From Sinorhizobium fredii USDA 257 (lineage in GTDB: Bacteria > Pseudomonadota > Alphaproteobacteria > Rhizobiales > Rhizobiaceae): 64,000 nt of DNA. Shown here piece after piece: positions 1-8,976 of this stretch (positions within the stretch are counted from its first letter, which is position 1; every line of letters starts with the position of its first letter). The stretch lies in NCBI RefSeq assembly GCF_000265205.3, contig NC_018000.1:930001-994000 (forward strand), in the 5' to 3' direction. Position numbers and translations under genes: made by a program. The notes beneath the pieces were generated by a model. That model worked only from the letters and a program-made list of their open reading frames with translations. It was not told where the DNA came from and ran no database searches.

Positions 1-170
1 TCGGCGGCGACGCTCCACTCTTTGCCGATTACATCGTTTTCGGTGCCCTGCAATGGGCGCGCATCGTCTCGTCACATCGTCTGCTTGCCACAGGGGACGT
101 CGTTTCGGACTGGTTCGAGCGTTGCCTCGACCTTCACGATGGCCTCGGCCGCTCCGTAACAGCAGCGTGA
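1..170 (+). CDS. Glutathione S-transferase family protein, C-terminal end (partial)
   Basis: The reading frame is open from the left edge (first full codon at base 3) and stops with TGA at 168-170, giving about 55 residues. The sequence contains FADYIVFGALQWAR followed by SDWFERCLDLHDGLGRS. The pattern of a buried Asp in a helix (ADYIVFG) followed by a WF-containing terminal helix is typical of the C-terminal helical domain of GST-like proteins. The catalytic thioredoxin-fold domain lies outside the window, so substrate and subclass cannot be judged. It is upstream of ndk on the same strand, about 120 bases away. Confidence 0.6.
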   Translation, partial: GGDAPLFADYIVFGALQWARIVSSHRLLATGDVVSDWFERCLDLHDGLGRSVTAA

Positions 171-290
171 AACTCTCCCCTGCAGCGGCGAATCATCGCC
201 GCGCCCCCTTGTTTTGCGCGGCCCCCTTGTTTTGCGTGGCATTGGCGGCTAATGAACCGCCACTTTCTCAAGAGCAAGGGAATTGAGCCA

Positions 291-713
291 ATGGCGATTG
301 AACGTACCTTTTCGATGATCAAGCCGGATGCGACGAAGCGCAACCTGACCGGCGCCATCACCAAGATGCTCGAAGACGCCGGCCTGCGCGTCGTCGCATC
401 GAAGCGCGTCTGGATGAGCCGCCGCGAAGCCGAAGGCTTCTACGCCGTCCACAAGGAACGCCCGTTCTTCGGCGAACTGGTCGAATTCATGTCCTCCGGC
501 CCGACCATCGTTCAGGTTCTCGAAGGCGAAAACGCCATTGCCAAGAACCGTGAAGTGATGGGCGCCACCAACCCGGCCAACGCCGACGAAGGCACCATCC
601 GCAAGGTCCATGCGCTGTCGATCGGCGAAAACTCGGTTCACGGATCCGATGGCCCGGAAACGGCTGCCGAAGAAATCGCCTACTGGTTCGCGGGCACCGA
701 AATCGTCGGCTGA
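291..713 (+). CDS. ndk: Nucleoside diphosphate kinase
   Basis: Cytosolic enzyme that moves the gamma phosphate of ATP onto other (deoxy)nucleoside diphosphates through a phosphohistidine. The 140-residue protein starts [17 protein letters not shown] and carries the family signature NSVHGSD with catalytic His117; Lys11 in IKPDA is the other conserved phosphate-binding residue. Length matches the usual 140-145. The ATG at 291 is chosen over an in-frame upstream ATG at 252 because homologues begin at AIERTFS. A strong terminator follows at 760-790, so it is probably monocistronic. Confidence 0.97.
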   Translation: MAIERTFSMIKPDATKRNLTGAITKMLEDAGLRVVASKRVWMSRREAEGFYAVHKERPFFGELVEFMSSGPTIVQVLEGENAIAKNREVMGATNPANADEGTIRKVHALSIGENSVHGSDGPETAAEEIAYWFAGTEIVG

Positions 714-759
714 TTCACCTTCTTCGCTTCGGCCCCTAAAGGCTTGAAACGATTCTTCG

Positions 760-790
760 AAACCGGGGCGGAGACGCCCCGGTTTTTCTT
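760..790 (+). terminator. Rho-independent terminator after ndk
   Basis: Stem AACCGGGGCG / CGCCCCGGTT with a short GAGA loop, followed by a T run. It lies 47 bases after the ndk stop codon. Confidence 0.9.
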
Positions 791-846
791 ATGCATGTCG
801 CCAAAAGTGTGCAGCGGTATTGGGACAACGACATGCATGACGCACT

Positions 847-1350
847 TTATGTCGGGCAGGCTGCCGTGTCGAAATGTGTCGGCGCCAGTCCATTCCTGAA
901 GACTTCCGGATTCTTGTCGTAGGCTGGGCCGACGACCAACGGCCTCGCCGGCATGACGCTCTGGTCGAGGTCGGACATCACCGTCGTTTCCAGCTTTTGC
1001 AGCGTCGCACCATCCGGTCCCTTGACTTCAATCGTCACAGCATAGGGCCTTCCCTTCTTCACACAGGTGATGTCGGGGCTCTCCAGCGCCACCTTGTCCA
1101 GTTTCGGGAAGAGCTTGCGCGTCAGCGTCAGCGGTTCGCCGCCGGCCGGATTCTCGAAGGTCGCCACGACGATACTGCCGTCGGGGACCGGCTCGGTCTT
1201 GTTGAGCGTGATCGTATAGGTGGCATAGGCCAGCCGGTAGTTGAACACGAACATCTTGCCGGTCAGCTTCAGCGGGTCCGGCCCGGTCTCGCGCTGACAG
1301 CCGGCAAGTACCGCCGCCGCGACAACGGCGATGGCAATGACATTTTTCAT
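847..1350 (-). CDS. Small putative lipoprotein, unknown function
   Basis: A 167-residue protein beginning MKNVIAIAVVAAAVLAGCQ, a classical type II signal peptide with lipobox VLAGC (Cys18), so it is probably anchored in the envelope. The mature part is predicted beta-rich with no motif I recognise; two further cysteines (ITCVKKG and the C-terminal TAACPT) could form a disulfide. The start at 1350 is preceded by GAGGAGATCC, a good ribosome site, and overlaps the stop of the upstream CGNR gene by four bases, so the two are translationally coupled. An earlier in-frame start at 1410 would bury the signal peptide. Confidence 0.8.
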   Translation of the reverse strand: MKNVIAIAVVAAAVLAGCQRETGPDPLKLTGKMFVFNYRLAYATYTITLNKTEPVPDGSIVVATFENPAGGEPLTLTRKLFPKLDKVALESPDITCVKKGRPYAVTIEVKGPDGATLQKLETTVMSDLDQSVMPARPLVVGPAYDKNPEVFRNGLAPTHFDTAACPT

Positions 1351-1907
1351 GGCTGGATCTCCTCTTTGTTGCGGCGGTAGTGGCGTTTCGCCTTCGTGCG
1401 GTTGCCGCAAACCGCCATGTCACACCAGGTCCTGCTCCTGTTGCGGCTGCGGTCGAGGAACAGCCATTCGCAGTTCGGGCAAATCTTCAGACGATCGGGC
1501 TCCGGATTGGCAGCCAGGCTGAGCGCCGAATGCGCGGTGGCGACGTCGAGAGCGATGTATTTGCCGCGTTCGGATGATTGGCGCAGGACGGCCGTGATCG
1601 CCTCGAGCAGATCGGCGAGCAGCTCCGGCCGGTCTTCGGCCCGCACCTGCGCCCGGAAATGCCGATCCGTCGCCTCGCGCAGACCGATCAGCGGCTCCCG
1701 CCTTCCAGGCCCGATCGGCCCAAGCCTGCCAAAACGCTCCTTCTCGGCGCCGTAAAGATTGAAGGCTTCGGCAAAGCTGTCGATCGCCGCTCCATCGGCG
1801 AAACGATCGATCCGGCGCGTCGGGTCGAAGCGCAAAACCACGGAATTTGCGACATCCAGCGCCAATGCGCCGCCTGAGAATCGATGCGCGGTCCAGGTGA
1901 AGCTCAT
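1347..1907 (-). CDS. CGNR zinc-finger / ABATE-domain protein, probable transcriptional regulator
   Basis: A 186-residue protein. The N-terminal two thirds resemble the ABATE (stress-induced activator) domain, with DVANSVV near the start. The C-terminal 45 residues hold the treble-clef CGNR finger: CPNCEWLFLDRSRN, then WCDMAVCGNRTKAKRHYRR, i.e. C-x2-C, C-x4-C and the naming CGNR motif. Such proteins are thought to bind DNA through the finger. Its stop codon overlaps the start of the downstream lipoprotein gene, suggesting it controls or accompanies that gene. The ligand is unknown. Confidence 0.88.
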   Translation of the reverse strand: MSFTWTAHRFSGGALALDVANSVVLRFDPTRRIDRFADGAAIDSFAEAFNLYGAEKERFGRLGPIGPGRREPLIGLREATDRHFRAQVRAEDRPELLADLLEAITAVLRQSSERGKYIALDVATAHSALSLAANPEPDRLKICPNCEWLFLDRSRNRSRTWCDMAVCGNRTKAKRHYRRNKEEIQP

Positions 1908-2066
1908 GTGAAAAATCCTAACTAGTAAAATGCATTTTACCAGTTATATTGCTTCTGTCACTAGTGCCGCAGAGGAAAGTTGGCCTCTGCGTTTTGTAAT
2001 TGAAATTGATGCGGTTTCGTTCTTGGATTGTCTCGATCCCGATCGCCGCGACCGACCGGAAATGTG

Positions 2067-2963
2067 ATGGCCTATTTCCTTCAGCAGATCGCCAACGCCG
2101 TGCCAGTGGCAGCGCTCTATGCGGCACTCGCCTTCGGCTATGCTATCGCCTTTGCGGTGACGCGGCGGGCCGACCTGACCTATGGCGCTCTTTTCGCCTT
2201 TGCCGGTCAGGTGTTTGTGCTTTTTGCGGATTTCGGCTGGGACCGTCTGTGGTTGGTCTTGCCGGCGGCGCTGGGTCTCGGAGCCGCGGCGGCCCTGATC
2301 TTCGGGCTTGGTGCGGGTCTTGTCGCCGGGCGCTATGTGATGAGGCCGCTGGCTTTTTCCTCGGCCAATGCCGTCGTCGTTGCCTCGCTCGGCAGTCTCC
2401 TGGTGCTCATGGAAGCGGCCAGGCTCGCGTCCGATACGCGAAGCCTATGGCTGCCGCCCTTCCTTAATCACGTCATCGTCTTCTGGCCGGATCCGGCATT
2501 TCCCGTGACGCTGACGGTCGTGCAATTGCTGAACACCGGACTGATGGCCGCATTGGTCACCGCTGGTCACTTCCTGCTCAGCCATACCTATGCGGGGCGC
2601 TATTGGCGGGCCGTCTCGGAGGATCGCGAAGCGGCATCCCTCTGCGGGGTCGATCCTTCGACCGTCTACATTCTCGCCTATGGCGTCGCGTCGCTGATTG
2701 CCGCCTTCTGCGGGATCCTTGCCGCCTCTTACTATGGCAATATGGACTTCGGCATGGGCCTGAGCTTCGGCGTCAAAGTGTTGTTCATCGCCGCGATCGG
2801 CGGGCAAGCGGCGCCGTTGTTCGCAGCCCTCGGCGCCGCCGGCGTAGGCCTGCTCGAGACGCTATGGAGCGCCTATGGCCCGATCCTCTGGCGGGATTTC
2901 GCGATCTTCAGCTTTCTGGTCCTGGTCCTCGTCGTGACGCGGCGGGAAAAGATCATTCCCTGA
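2067..2963 (+). CDS. Orphan branched-chain amino acid ABC permease (LivH type)
   Basis: A 298-residue inner-membrane protein with about eight hydrophobic segments. It contains the LivH/LivM-type cytoplasmic loop YWRAVSEDREAASLCGVD, equivalent to the R-A-x3-D-x2-A-A-x2-x-G-I/V-D motif that contacts the ATPase. The ATG at 2067 is preferred to upstream starts because the first membrane helix begins right after it; a GTG lies at 2064. No binding protein, LivM, LivG or LivF is adjacent: the next gene downstream is moaE on the other strand. It may cooperate with subunits encoded elsewhere. Substrate unknown. Confidence 0.85.
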   Translation: MAYFLQQIANAVPVAALYAALAFGYAIAFAVTRRADLTYGALFAFAGQVFVLFADFGWDRLWLVLPAALGLGAAAALIFGLGAGLVAGRYVMRPLAFSSANAVVVASLGSLLVLMEAARLASDTRSLWLPPFLNHVIVFWPDPAFPVTLTVVQLLNTGLMAALVTAGHFLLSHTYAGRYWRAVSEDREAASLCGVDPSTVYILAYGVASLIAAFCGILAASYYGNMDFGMGLSFGVKVLFIAAIGGQAAPLFAALGAAGVGLLETLWSAYGPILWRDFAIFSFLVLVLVVTRREKIIP

Positions 2964-2965
2964 CC

Positions 2966-3430
2966 TTAGCGGTTCCACCGATCACGCGCCGCGTCGTCGG
3001 CGTCCTTGGCGCTGACCCATTCGCCGGCGCTGCCGTCGGCGCCGTGCTCCTTCTTCCAGAAGGGGGCCGAGGTTTTCAGAAAATCCATGATGAAATTCGC
3101 GCCCTCGAAGGCTGCCTGGCGGTGCGGCGAGGCTGTTACCACCAGTACGATGTTCTCACCGGGCTCGATGCGGCCGAAGCGGTGAATGGCTGTCGCAGCC
3201 TGCAGGCCGAAGCGCTGCACCGCTTCGTGGCAGATCCGGCTGATCTCGGCTTCCGCCATGCCCGGATAGTGTTCGAGTTCGAGCGCGTCGAGGGCGCCTT
3301 GCTCGTCGCGGCAGAGGCCCGAAAAGGTGACCACCGCACCGATGTCCGTCCGCCCGCGGTAAAGCGCCGAGACCTCGGCTGCAAGTTCGAAATCTTCGCG
3401 TTGGACGCGCACGGTGACCGGGGCGTCCAT
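2966..3430 (-). CDS. moaE: Molybdopterin synthase catalytic subunit MoaE
   Basis: Large subunit of molybdopterin synthase, which inserts two sulfurs from MoaD thiocarboxylate into precursor Z during molybdenum cofactor synthesis. The 154-residue protein shows the family features VVTFSGLCRDEQG near residue 35, the HRFGRIEPGE segment, and the lysine-rich catalytic stretch NFIMDFLKTSAPFWKKE. It is the last gene of pgsA-moaD-moaE; four bases separate it from moaD. A molybdopterin oxidoreductase encoded at 11.1-13.2 kb is one possible user of the cofactor. Confidence 0.96.
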   Translation of the reverse strand: MDAPVTVRVQREDFELAAEVSALYRGRTDIGAVVTFSGLCRDEQGALDALELEHYPGMAEAEISRICHEAVQRFGLQAATAIHRFGRIEPGENIVLVVTASPHRQAAFEGANFIMDFLKTSAPFWKKEHGADGSAGEWVSAKDADDAARDRWNR

Positions 3431-3434
3431 CGCC

Positions 3435-3695
3435 TCAGCCGCCCGTCATCGGCGGAAAAAGCGCGATCTCGCGGGCGCCGCCGATCGGCTCGCCGTGATC
3501 GACATGTTCCTGGTTGATCGCCGCGCGGATGACGTTCTGGTGTTCGAGCGCTGATTCATATTCGGCGCCGAGAGTCTTCAGATGCGCCAGCAGGTCGCCG
3601 ATCGTGACGATACCCGCCGGCAGTTCCAGCGTTTCCTCAGCCTTCCCGATGCGCTCGCGCACCCAGGAAAAATAGACGAGGTTTACGGTGCTCAT
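3435..3695 (-). CDS. moaD: Molybdopterin synthase sulfur-carrier subunit MoaD
   Basis: An 86-residue ubiquitin-like sulfur carrier ending in FPPMTGG. The terminal Gly-Gly is the residue pair that is adenylated and thiocarboxylated by the MoeB-type enzyme and then docks into MoaE. The ATG overlaps the pgsA stop codon (ATGA), so translation is coupled. Length and the C-terminal tail agree with the family. Confidence 0.95.
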   Translation of the reverse strand: MSTVNLVYFSWVRERIGKAEETLELPAGIVTIGDLLAHLKTLGAEYESALEHQNVIRAAINQEHVDHGEPIGGAREIALFPPMTGG

Positions 3696-4279
3696 TCGTT
3701 GACCACGTGCTTCAAGCCGGCGCGGAAGTAATCATAGCCGGTATAGAGCGTGATTGCCGCGGCGATCCAGAGAAGGACGATACCCGCTTCCGTTATATAG
3801 GGCATGATCTTGTCGCCGGCGGGACCGGCAAGCAGAAAGGCGATCGCCACCATCTGAATGGTCGTCTTCCACTTGGCGATCCGCGTCACCGGGACGCTGA
3901 CCTTGAGCGCGGCCAGATATTCGCGGAGACCCGAAACGAGGATTTCGCGGCATAGGATGATGATCGCGGCCCAGATCGACCAGCCGGCGATCGTCCCGTC
4001 GGCGGCGACGAGCAGCAGGATCGAGGCGACCAGCAGCTTGTCGGCGATCGGGTCGAGCATCCGGCCGATATTGGAAGTCTGCTTCCATATGCGGGCGAGA
4101 TAGCCGTCGAAGAAATCGGTGATCGAGGCGGTGACGAACAGGACGAGCGCGGTCCAGCGCGCGAAATCGGAACTGTGCAGCCGGCCCTCGATAAAGAAGC
4201 ACAGCACAATCAGCGGTACGATGAGAATACGGAAATAGGTCAGCAGATTCGGAACGCTGTAGGCAATGGGCGTTGGCAT
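3692..4279 (-). CDS. pgsA: CDP-diacylglycerol--glycerol-3-phosphate 3-phosphatidyltransferase
   Basis: Inner-membrane enzyme making phosphatidylglycerol phosphate, first committed step to phosphatidylglycerol and cardiolipin. The 195-residue protein has several transmembrane helices and the CDP-alcohol phosphotransferase signature in TDFFDGYLAR followed by GRMLDPIADK, i.e. D-G-x2-A-R-x8-G-x3-D-x3-D. I place the start at MPTPIAYSVPNLLTY because the conserved N-terminus (PNLLTYFRI) follows immediately; in-frame codons reach back to 4384 but encode an unconserved extension. Downstream moaD overlaps by four bases. Confidence 0.94.
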   Translation of the reverse strand: MPTPIAYSVPNLLTYFRILIVPLIVLCFFIEGRLHSSDFARWTALVLFVTASITDFFDGYLARIWKQTSNIGRMLDPIADKLLVASILLLVAADGTIAGWSIWAAIIILCREILVSGLREYLAALKVSVPVTRIAKWKTTIQMVAIAFLLAGPAGDKIMPYITEAGIVLLWIAAAITLYTGYDYFRAGLKHVVNE

Positions 4280-4508
4280 AGACTCGGTTTCTCTGGACAC
4301 GACAATCCCCCATTTCCCGCGAGCTAGGGTCATCGACGCGATTTTATCGTTCGGTCGGCATGGGGTAAGCACCAGCTTTTCCATGCCTTCCGGGTTTCAG
4401 GTGTACAGAATGACTTTGCGACCACAAGGTCAACAGGTCATTGCGCAACTCCTGTCATATTTGGCGGATTTCGTCTGAACGCAGTCTGAATTGCGCCGCC
4501 AGGGGAAT

Positions 4509-6530
4509 TTATTTGGCGTCCTCGTGAAAATGCTCGTAGACGAGGCGGGCCACCGTCTCCGAGATCCCGTTGACAGCCATCAGGTCGTTGATGCCGGCGC
4601 GGGAAACCGCCTTGGCGGTGCCGAAATGGGTGAGAAGCGCCCGTTTGCGCGTCGGGCCGATGCCGGCGATTTCATCGAGCGGGTTCTTCACCATTTCCTT
4701 CTTTCGCCGCGCCCGGTGCGAACCGATCGCGAAGCGATGCGCCTCGTCGCGCAGCCGCTGGATGAAATAGAGCACGGGATCGCGCGGCGGCAGCGTGAAG
4801 CTTTCCCTTCCTTGGACGATGAAGCGCTCGCGCCCGGCGTCACGATCGACGCCCTTGGCGACGCCGATCGCCGTCACGCAGTCCTCGACGTCGAGTTCCT
4901 TGAGAATGGCCCGAACGGCCGTCATCTGGCCCTGGCCGCCGTCGATGAGGATGACGTCGGGCCAGGCCGGAAAGGCCGTCTCCTCGCTCGCTTCGGTCGA
5001 GCGGTCCGGCTTACCTTCTTCTTTCAAGAGACGCGAGAAGCGCCGCGTCATCACCTCGCGCATCATGCCGAAATCGTCGCCCGGCGTGATGTCCGTCGAT
5101 TTGATGTTGAACTTGCGATACTGGCCTTTGACGAAGCCCTCCGGACCAGCCACGACCATGCCGCCGACGGCATTCGTCCCCATGATGTGCGAGTTGTCGT
5201 AAATTTCGATGCGACGCGGCACCGAAGGCAACTTGAAGGTCTCGGCGAAACCTTCGAGCAGGCGCGACTGGGAGGCCGTTTCCGCCAGCTTGCGGCCATG
5301 CGCTTCGCGCGCATTCGCATGCGCGTGCTCGACGAGGTCCTTCTTCTCGCCGCGTTGCGGTACGAGGATCGAAACCTTGTAGCCGGACTTCTCGCTGAGC
5401 GCCTGGGCGAGCAATTCCTGCTCGTCGACCGCCTCGCAGAGGAGAATCTGCCGCGGGCAGGGCTTGTCGTCGTAGAACTGCGCCAGGAAGGCGCTGAGCA
5501 CTTCGGCGGCCGGGAGCGCCGGGTCGGCCTTCGGGAAATAGGCGCGGTTGCCCCAGTTCTGTCCGGTGCGGAAGAAGAACACCTGGATGCAGGAGATACC
5601 GCCTTCGTGGTGGATGGCAAAGACGTCCGCCTCCTCGACACCGGCCGGGTTGATGCCCTGATAGCTCTGGACATGGCTGAGCGCCGCCAGCCGGTCGCGA
5701 TAGAGCGCCGCCCGTTCGAAGTCGAGGGTTTCCGATGCTTCCGCCATTGCCGCGGCGATCGTTGCCTTCACCGCCTGGCTCTTGCCGGAGAGAAAATCCT
5801 TCGCCTCGCGCACGAGTTCCGCATAGTCCGGATCGCTGATCTCGCCCGTGCAGGGCGCCGAACAGCGCTTGATCTGGTAAAGGAGGCAGGGGCGCGTGCG
5901 CGTTTCGAAGACGCTGTCGGTACAGGTTCTGAGAAGAAAGGCCCGTTGCAGCGAGTTGATGGTTCGCCCGACGGCTCCCGCCGAGGCGAACGGGCCGAAA
6001 TAGTCGCCCTTGCGGCTACGCGCGCCGCGATGCTTGTAGAGCGCGGGTGCTCGGCTGTCGCCGGTGACGACGATATAGGGGAAGGACTTGTCGTCGCGCA
6101 AAAGCACGTTGAAGCGGGGGCGCAGGCGTTTGATCAGGTTCGCTTCGAGCAGCAGCGCCTCGATCTCCGTCCGCGTCGTCACGAACTCCATGTTCGCCGT
6201 CTCGCGCACCATCCGCGCGATGCGGTTCGAGTGGCCGCGGCCCTGGGCGTAGTTGCCGACACGCTTCTTCAGGCTGCGCGCCTTGCCGACATAGAGCACG
6301 TCGCCGGCCCCGTTGAACATCCGGTAGACGCCCGGTCCGTTCGGCAGCAGCTTGACGAAGGCCTGGATCAGTTCTGCGCCCGTGAGCCCTTGCGCATCCG
6401 GCTTGCTTTCCGCCCAGTCCACCGCGGGCGCCGGCCGTTCGCTCTCCGCGACCTCGACGAGATCGTCCTCGTCATCGGTTTCGCTGCCGTCGTAGAGGAT
6501 GCCGCCGTCCGTGGGCGTCCGCCCGTTCAT
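4509..6530 (-). CDS. uvrC: Excinuclease ABC subunit C
   Basis: Nucleotide-excision repair nuclease that makes both incisions around a lesion bound by UvrB. The 673-residue protein has an acidic N-terminal extension of about 50 residues, a GIY-YIG domain starting at GPGVYR (residues 65-70) with [11 protein letters not shown] at 80-90, the [13 protein letters not shown] cysteine region, a UVR motif ([16 protein letters not shown]), an RNase H-like nuclease half with EIYDNSHI, and a C-terminal helix-hairpin-helix pair ([22 protein letters not shown]). Its ATG overlaps the stop of the upstream SDR gene, so the two form an operon. Confidence 0.97.
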   Translation of the reverse strand: MNGRTPTDGGILYDGSETDDEDDLVEVAESERPAPAVDWAESKPDAQGLTGAELIQAFVKLLPNGPGVYRMFNGAGDVLYVGKARSLKKRVGNYAQGRGHSNRIARMVRETANMEFVTTRTEIEALLLEANLIKRLRPRFNVLLRDDKSFPYIVVTGDSRAPALYKHRGARSRKGDYFGPFASAGAVGRTINSLQRAFLLRTCTDSVFETRTRPCLLYQIKRCSAPCTGEISDPDYAELVREAKDFLSGKSQAVKATIAAAMAEASETLDFERAALYRDRLAALSHVQSYQGINPAGVEEADVFAIHHEGGISCIQVFFFRTGQNWGNRAYFPKADPALPAAEVLSAFLAQFYDDKPCPRQILLCEAVDEQELLAQALSEKSGYKVSILVPQRGEKKDLVEHAHANAREAHGRKLAETASQSRLLEGFAETFKLPSVPRRIEIYDNSHIMGTNAVGGMVVAGPEGFVKGQYRKFNIKSTDITPGDDFGMMREVMTRRFSRLLKEEGKPDRSTEASEETAFPAWPDVILIDGGQGQMTAVRAILKELDVEDCVTAIGVAKGVDRDAGRERFIVQGRESFTLPPRDPVLYFIQRLRDEAHRFAIGSHRARRKKEMVKNPLDEIAGIGPTRKRALLTHFGTAKAVSRAGINDLMAVNGISETVARLVYEHFHEDAK

Positions 6531-7291
6531 TCCACTATCTCCCGAATATCCGGCGTCTCCCAGGCAAGGTGCTGGCCGCCGTCGAGCGCGATCATCTGCC
6601 CGGTAACCGACGGCGTGTCGAAAAGAAAGCGGATCGCCCGTCCGAACTCGTTTAGCGCCGGGCCGCGCCTGAGGATCAGCGCGTTCACCTGCGCCTCGAA
6701 ATCACGCCGGTCCTGCCGTTCGTTCGGCAGCGTCGGCCCCGGTCCGATGCCGTTGACGCGTATGTCGGGGGCAAGCGCCTGCGCCATCGTCTGGGTTGCC
6801 GTCCAGAGCGCTGACTTGGAGAGCATATAGGAATAAAAGCGGGGATTTGGAGACCAGACGCGCTGATCGATGACATTGACGATGAGGCCGGAGATATCGG
6901 CCGGGCGCTGGCGTGCGAAGTCGCGGGCGAGCAGTGAAGGGGCTTTGACATGCAGGGCGAAATGCCGCTCCCAGACCCCCTCGTCGAACTGCTCGAGACT
7001 GTCCTTGTCGAAGACCGAGGCGTTGTTGACGAGGAGATCGAGGGGACCGAGCCTTACCGTTGCCTGTGCGATCAAGCCCGACGCCGCGCTCGCATCGGTG
7101 AGGTCTGCTTGAAGCGCGACGGCTTTGGCGCCCGTCGCACCAAGGTTCGCCGCCAGCGCCTCGGCTTCGGCGAACGAGCCGTTCGCGTGGATGGCGACCG
7201 CAAAACCGTGTGCTGCCAAGTCCTCAACTATTGCCCTGCCGATGCGCCGAGCGCCGCCTGTAACCAGCGCCGCCTTCAATGTCCTTTTCAA
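6527..7291 (-). CDS. Short-chain dehydrogenase/reductase, pteridine-reductase-like
   Basis: A 254-residue NAD(P)H oxidoreductase of the SDR superfamily. Cofactor motif TGGARRIG is at 11-18, NNAS at 89-92, and the catalytic pair Tyr155-x3-Lys159 is in YMLSK. The ARR in the glycine loop favours NADPH. The segment after the catalytic Lys ([15 protein letters not shown]) resembles the FolM/PTR1 branch that reduces pterins such as dihydromonapterin, but this subfamily call is an inference. It is the promoter-proximal gene of an operon with uvrC, with which it overlaps by four bases. Confidence 0.85.
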   Translation of the reverse strand: MKRTLKAALVTGGARRIGRAIVEDLAAHGFAVAIHANGSFAEAEALAANLGATGAKAVALQADLTDASAASGLIAQATVRLGPLDLLVNNASVFDKDSLEQFDEGVWERHFALHVKAPSLLARDFARQRPADISGLIVNVIDQRVWSPNPRFYSYMLSKSALWTATQTMAQALAPDIRVNGIGPGPTLPNERQDRRDFEAQVNALILRRGPALNEFGRAIRFLFDTPSVTGQMIALDGGQHLAWETPDIREIVE

Positions 7292-7660
7292 CGTTCTTTC
7301 CCGTTCTGCGAATCCCGTTCCGATCGGACAAAGATATAGGCTGGAAAGGCGGGACTGAAAAACTCCCCGGACGATTCATTTCGGAAAAATTAACGCGAAC
7401 GGCGTATTTTGAATTAACTTTTATCCTTATAGTATATCTTTGGTTAAGCTTGAAACATAGTTAATAAATCCTCTGTGTCGCCAAGGCAACATCAAATTTT
7501 GGACGTGCTTGCGCCACTAAAATTTCACATTTTAGCTCTTGTGAATCCGCAATTTCTATCCAATTTCCGGTCAACCGGACGGGTTAATTGTAGATACCCG
7601 GTGTCCCGATAAAGCACGCCAAAGAGATGCTTCGGAGCGCCGGTCTGAAAGGAGAATAGT
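7292..7660. promoter_or_regulatory. AT-rich divergent intergenic region upstream of ropB-like gene
   Basis: A 369-base gap between two divergent genes, visibly richer in A and T than its surroundings (for example the stretch around 7390-7450). It contains a 7-bp inverted repeat CTAAAAT-TTCAC-ATTTTAG at 7517-7535, a plausible operator. GAAAGGAGAATAGT at about 7648-7660 is the ribosome site of the outer membrane protein gene. I could not identify a convincing -35/-10 pair. Confidence 0.5.
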
Positions 7661-8299
7661 ATGCGTACGCTCACCACCACTCTCATGGCTTCGGCCATCG
7701 CCCTGGTCGCCTTGCAGGCAGCTCATGCCGCTGACGCCGTCGACGAGGTTCCGGCTGCTCCGGCTGCCGAATATACCGAACCGGCCGTGAAGAACTGGTC
7801 CGGCGCCTATGTCGGCGGCACGGCGAATTGGCATCACGGCGAAGCCGATGCCACCGGCGGCAATACGTCAGCCGGCTTTGGCGGTGGTCTTTACGGCGGC
7901 TACAACGTGCAGGACGGCCAGATGGTCTACGGTGGCGAAGCCGACGTCAACTATGCCGGCAACGACTCGCACTCCAGCGGTCGCCGCGTCAAGCAGGGCG
8001 TCAATGGCTCGGTCCGCGGCCGTGTCGGTGTCGATCTGAATCCTGTCCTGGTATACGGCACCGCCGGTCTCGCCCTTGGCAATGCCAAGCTCTCGACCCC
8101 GGCAGGTTCCGACGACAAGACCCTCGTCGGCTGGACGGCTGGCGCCGGTGCCGAAACCTTCGTCACCGACAACGTCACCGCTCGCGTCGAGTACCGCTAC
8201 ACGGACTATGCCTCGAAGGACTTCCGCACCGGCGGCTCGACCGTCTCGTCCGGCTATGACGAGCACAGCGTCCGCCTCGGTATGGGCGTCAAGTTCTGA
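7661..8299 (+). CDS. ropB: Outer membrane beta-barrel protein, RopB / Omp25 family
   Basis: A 212-residue outer membrane protein. A Sec signal peptide (ALVALQAAHA, cleavage near residue 23) is followed by an acidic, Pro/Ala-rich linker, then NWSGAYVGG, the usual entry into the Omp25/Omp31-type eight-stranded barrel. It ends in LGMGVKF, with a terminal Phe as needed for BAM recognition. Rhizobial RopB proteins contribute to envelope stability and stress tolerance. A strong ribosome site, a long AT-rich upstream region and a downstream terminator suggest high monocistronic expression. Confidence 0.93.
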   Translation: MRTLTTTLMASAIALVALQAAHAADAVDEVPAAPAAEYTEPAVKNWSGAYVGGTANWHHGEADATGGNTSAGFGGGLYGGYNVQDGQMVYGGEADVNYAGNDSHSSGRRVKQGVNGSVRGRVGVDLNPVLVYGTAGLALGNAKLSTPAGSDDKTLVGWTAGAGAETFVTDNVTARVEYRYTDYASKDFRTGGSTVSSGYDEHSVRLGMGVKF

Positions 8300-8315
8300 T
8301 CCGACAAAATGGATC

Positions 8316-8345
8316 GAAAAAGGCCGGGGCGACCCGGCCTTTTTC
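8316..8345. terminator. Terminator between ropB and the convergent GST gene
   Basis: AAAAAGGCCGGGG / CCCGGCCTTTTT hairpin with a 3-base loop, A-rich on the left and T-rich on the right, so it can serve both converging genes. Confidence 0.9.
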
Positions 8346-8371
8346 ATGCCTTGAACTTTCGTTTTGAATTC

Positions 8372-8962
8372 TCAGGCCTTGAATTTCGGATAGTCCGGAA
8401 AGTGCTTCTCGAACTTGGCGGGCCAGTTCTTGAGCTTCGGCCGGCCCTTCTGCCACTCGCCGGTAAAGCGCAGCTCGATATAGCGCAGCATGGCGGCGAG
8501 CGCGAAATGCCCGGCATTCAGTTTGCCGCCGGTCTTCGGCAGATTGGTTTCGAGATGGTCTAGACCCCGCTCGACCTTTTCCCATTGCCGGTCGATCCAA
8601 GGCTGATGCACTTTTTCCGGCGGATGGAAGCGCTTTTCGTAGACGATCGCCAAGAGGCTGTCGCAGATGCCGTCGCAGAGCGCCTCGAAGATCTCGAGCT
8701 GGGTGCGCTTCTCGGCATTCTTCGGATAGAGCTTGCCCTTGGTCTCGCGGTCAAGGAAATGCATGATCGCCCGGCTGTCGTAGATCGACTGGCCATCGGC
8801 AGTGATCAGTGTCGGGATTTTCCCCAGCGGGTTGTTGTCGATCAGTTCCGGCGGACTGGCGTTGGTATCCGTCAAAACGCTTTCCGCGGCGATGCCGACA
8901 TGATGGGCGGCCATCCGGACCTTGTTGGAATAGGGCGAGGCGGGCGAGTAGAGTATCTTCAT
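8372..8962 (-). CDS. Glutathione S-transferase family protein
   Basis: A 196-residue cytosolic GST. The N-terminal thioredoxin fold starts MKILYSPASPYSNKVRMAAH; NPLGKIPTL carries the cis-proline loop and the following DSRAIMHFLD the glutathione gamma-glutamyl contact residues. The C-terminal helical domain includes GHFALAAMLRYIE. An alternative ATG at 8980 overlaps the stop of the upstream RNase T2 gene (ATGA), so coupled translation from there is possible; I prefer 8962 because it matches the family start and has GGGAA just upstream. Substrate unknown. Confidence 0.88.
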   Translation of the reverse strand: MKILYSPASPYSNKVRMAAHHVGIAAESVLTDTNASPPELIDNNPLGKIPTLITADGQSIYDSRAIMHFLDRETKGKLYPKNAEKRTQLEIFEALCDGICDSLLAIVYEKRFHPPEKVHQPWIDRQWEKVERGLDHLETNLPKTGGKLNAGHFALAAMLRYIELRFTGEWQKGRPKLKNWPAKFEKHFPDYPKFKA

Positions 8963-8976
8963 TCGTTTTCCCGTTG

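Noticed and set aside
4280..4508. Gene between pgsA and uvrC
   Set aside because: Only short frames overlapping the pgsA promoter; nothing conserved. Likely the promoter region.
4491..6830. A 779-codon plus-strand open frame antisense to uvrC
   Set aside because: It lies entirely opposite uvrC, whose domains are all recognised; long antisense frames are expected in GC-rich DNA with strong third-position bias, and the translated product is Arg/His-rich without any motif.
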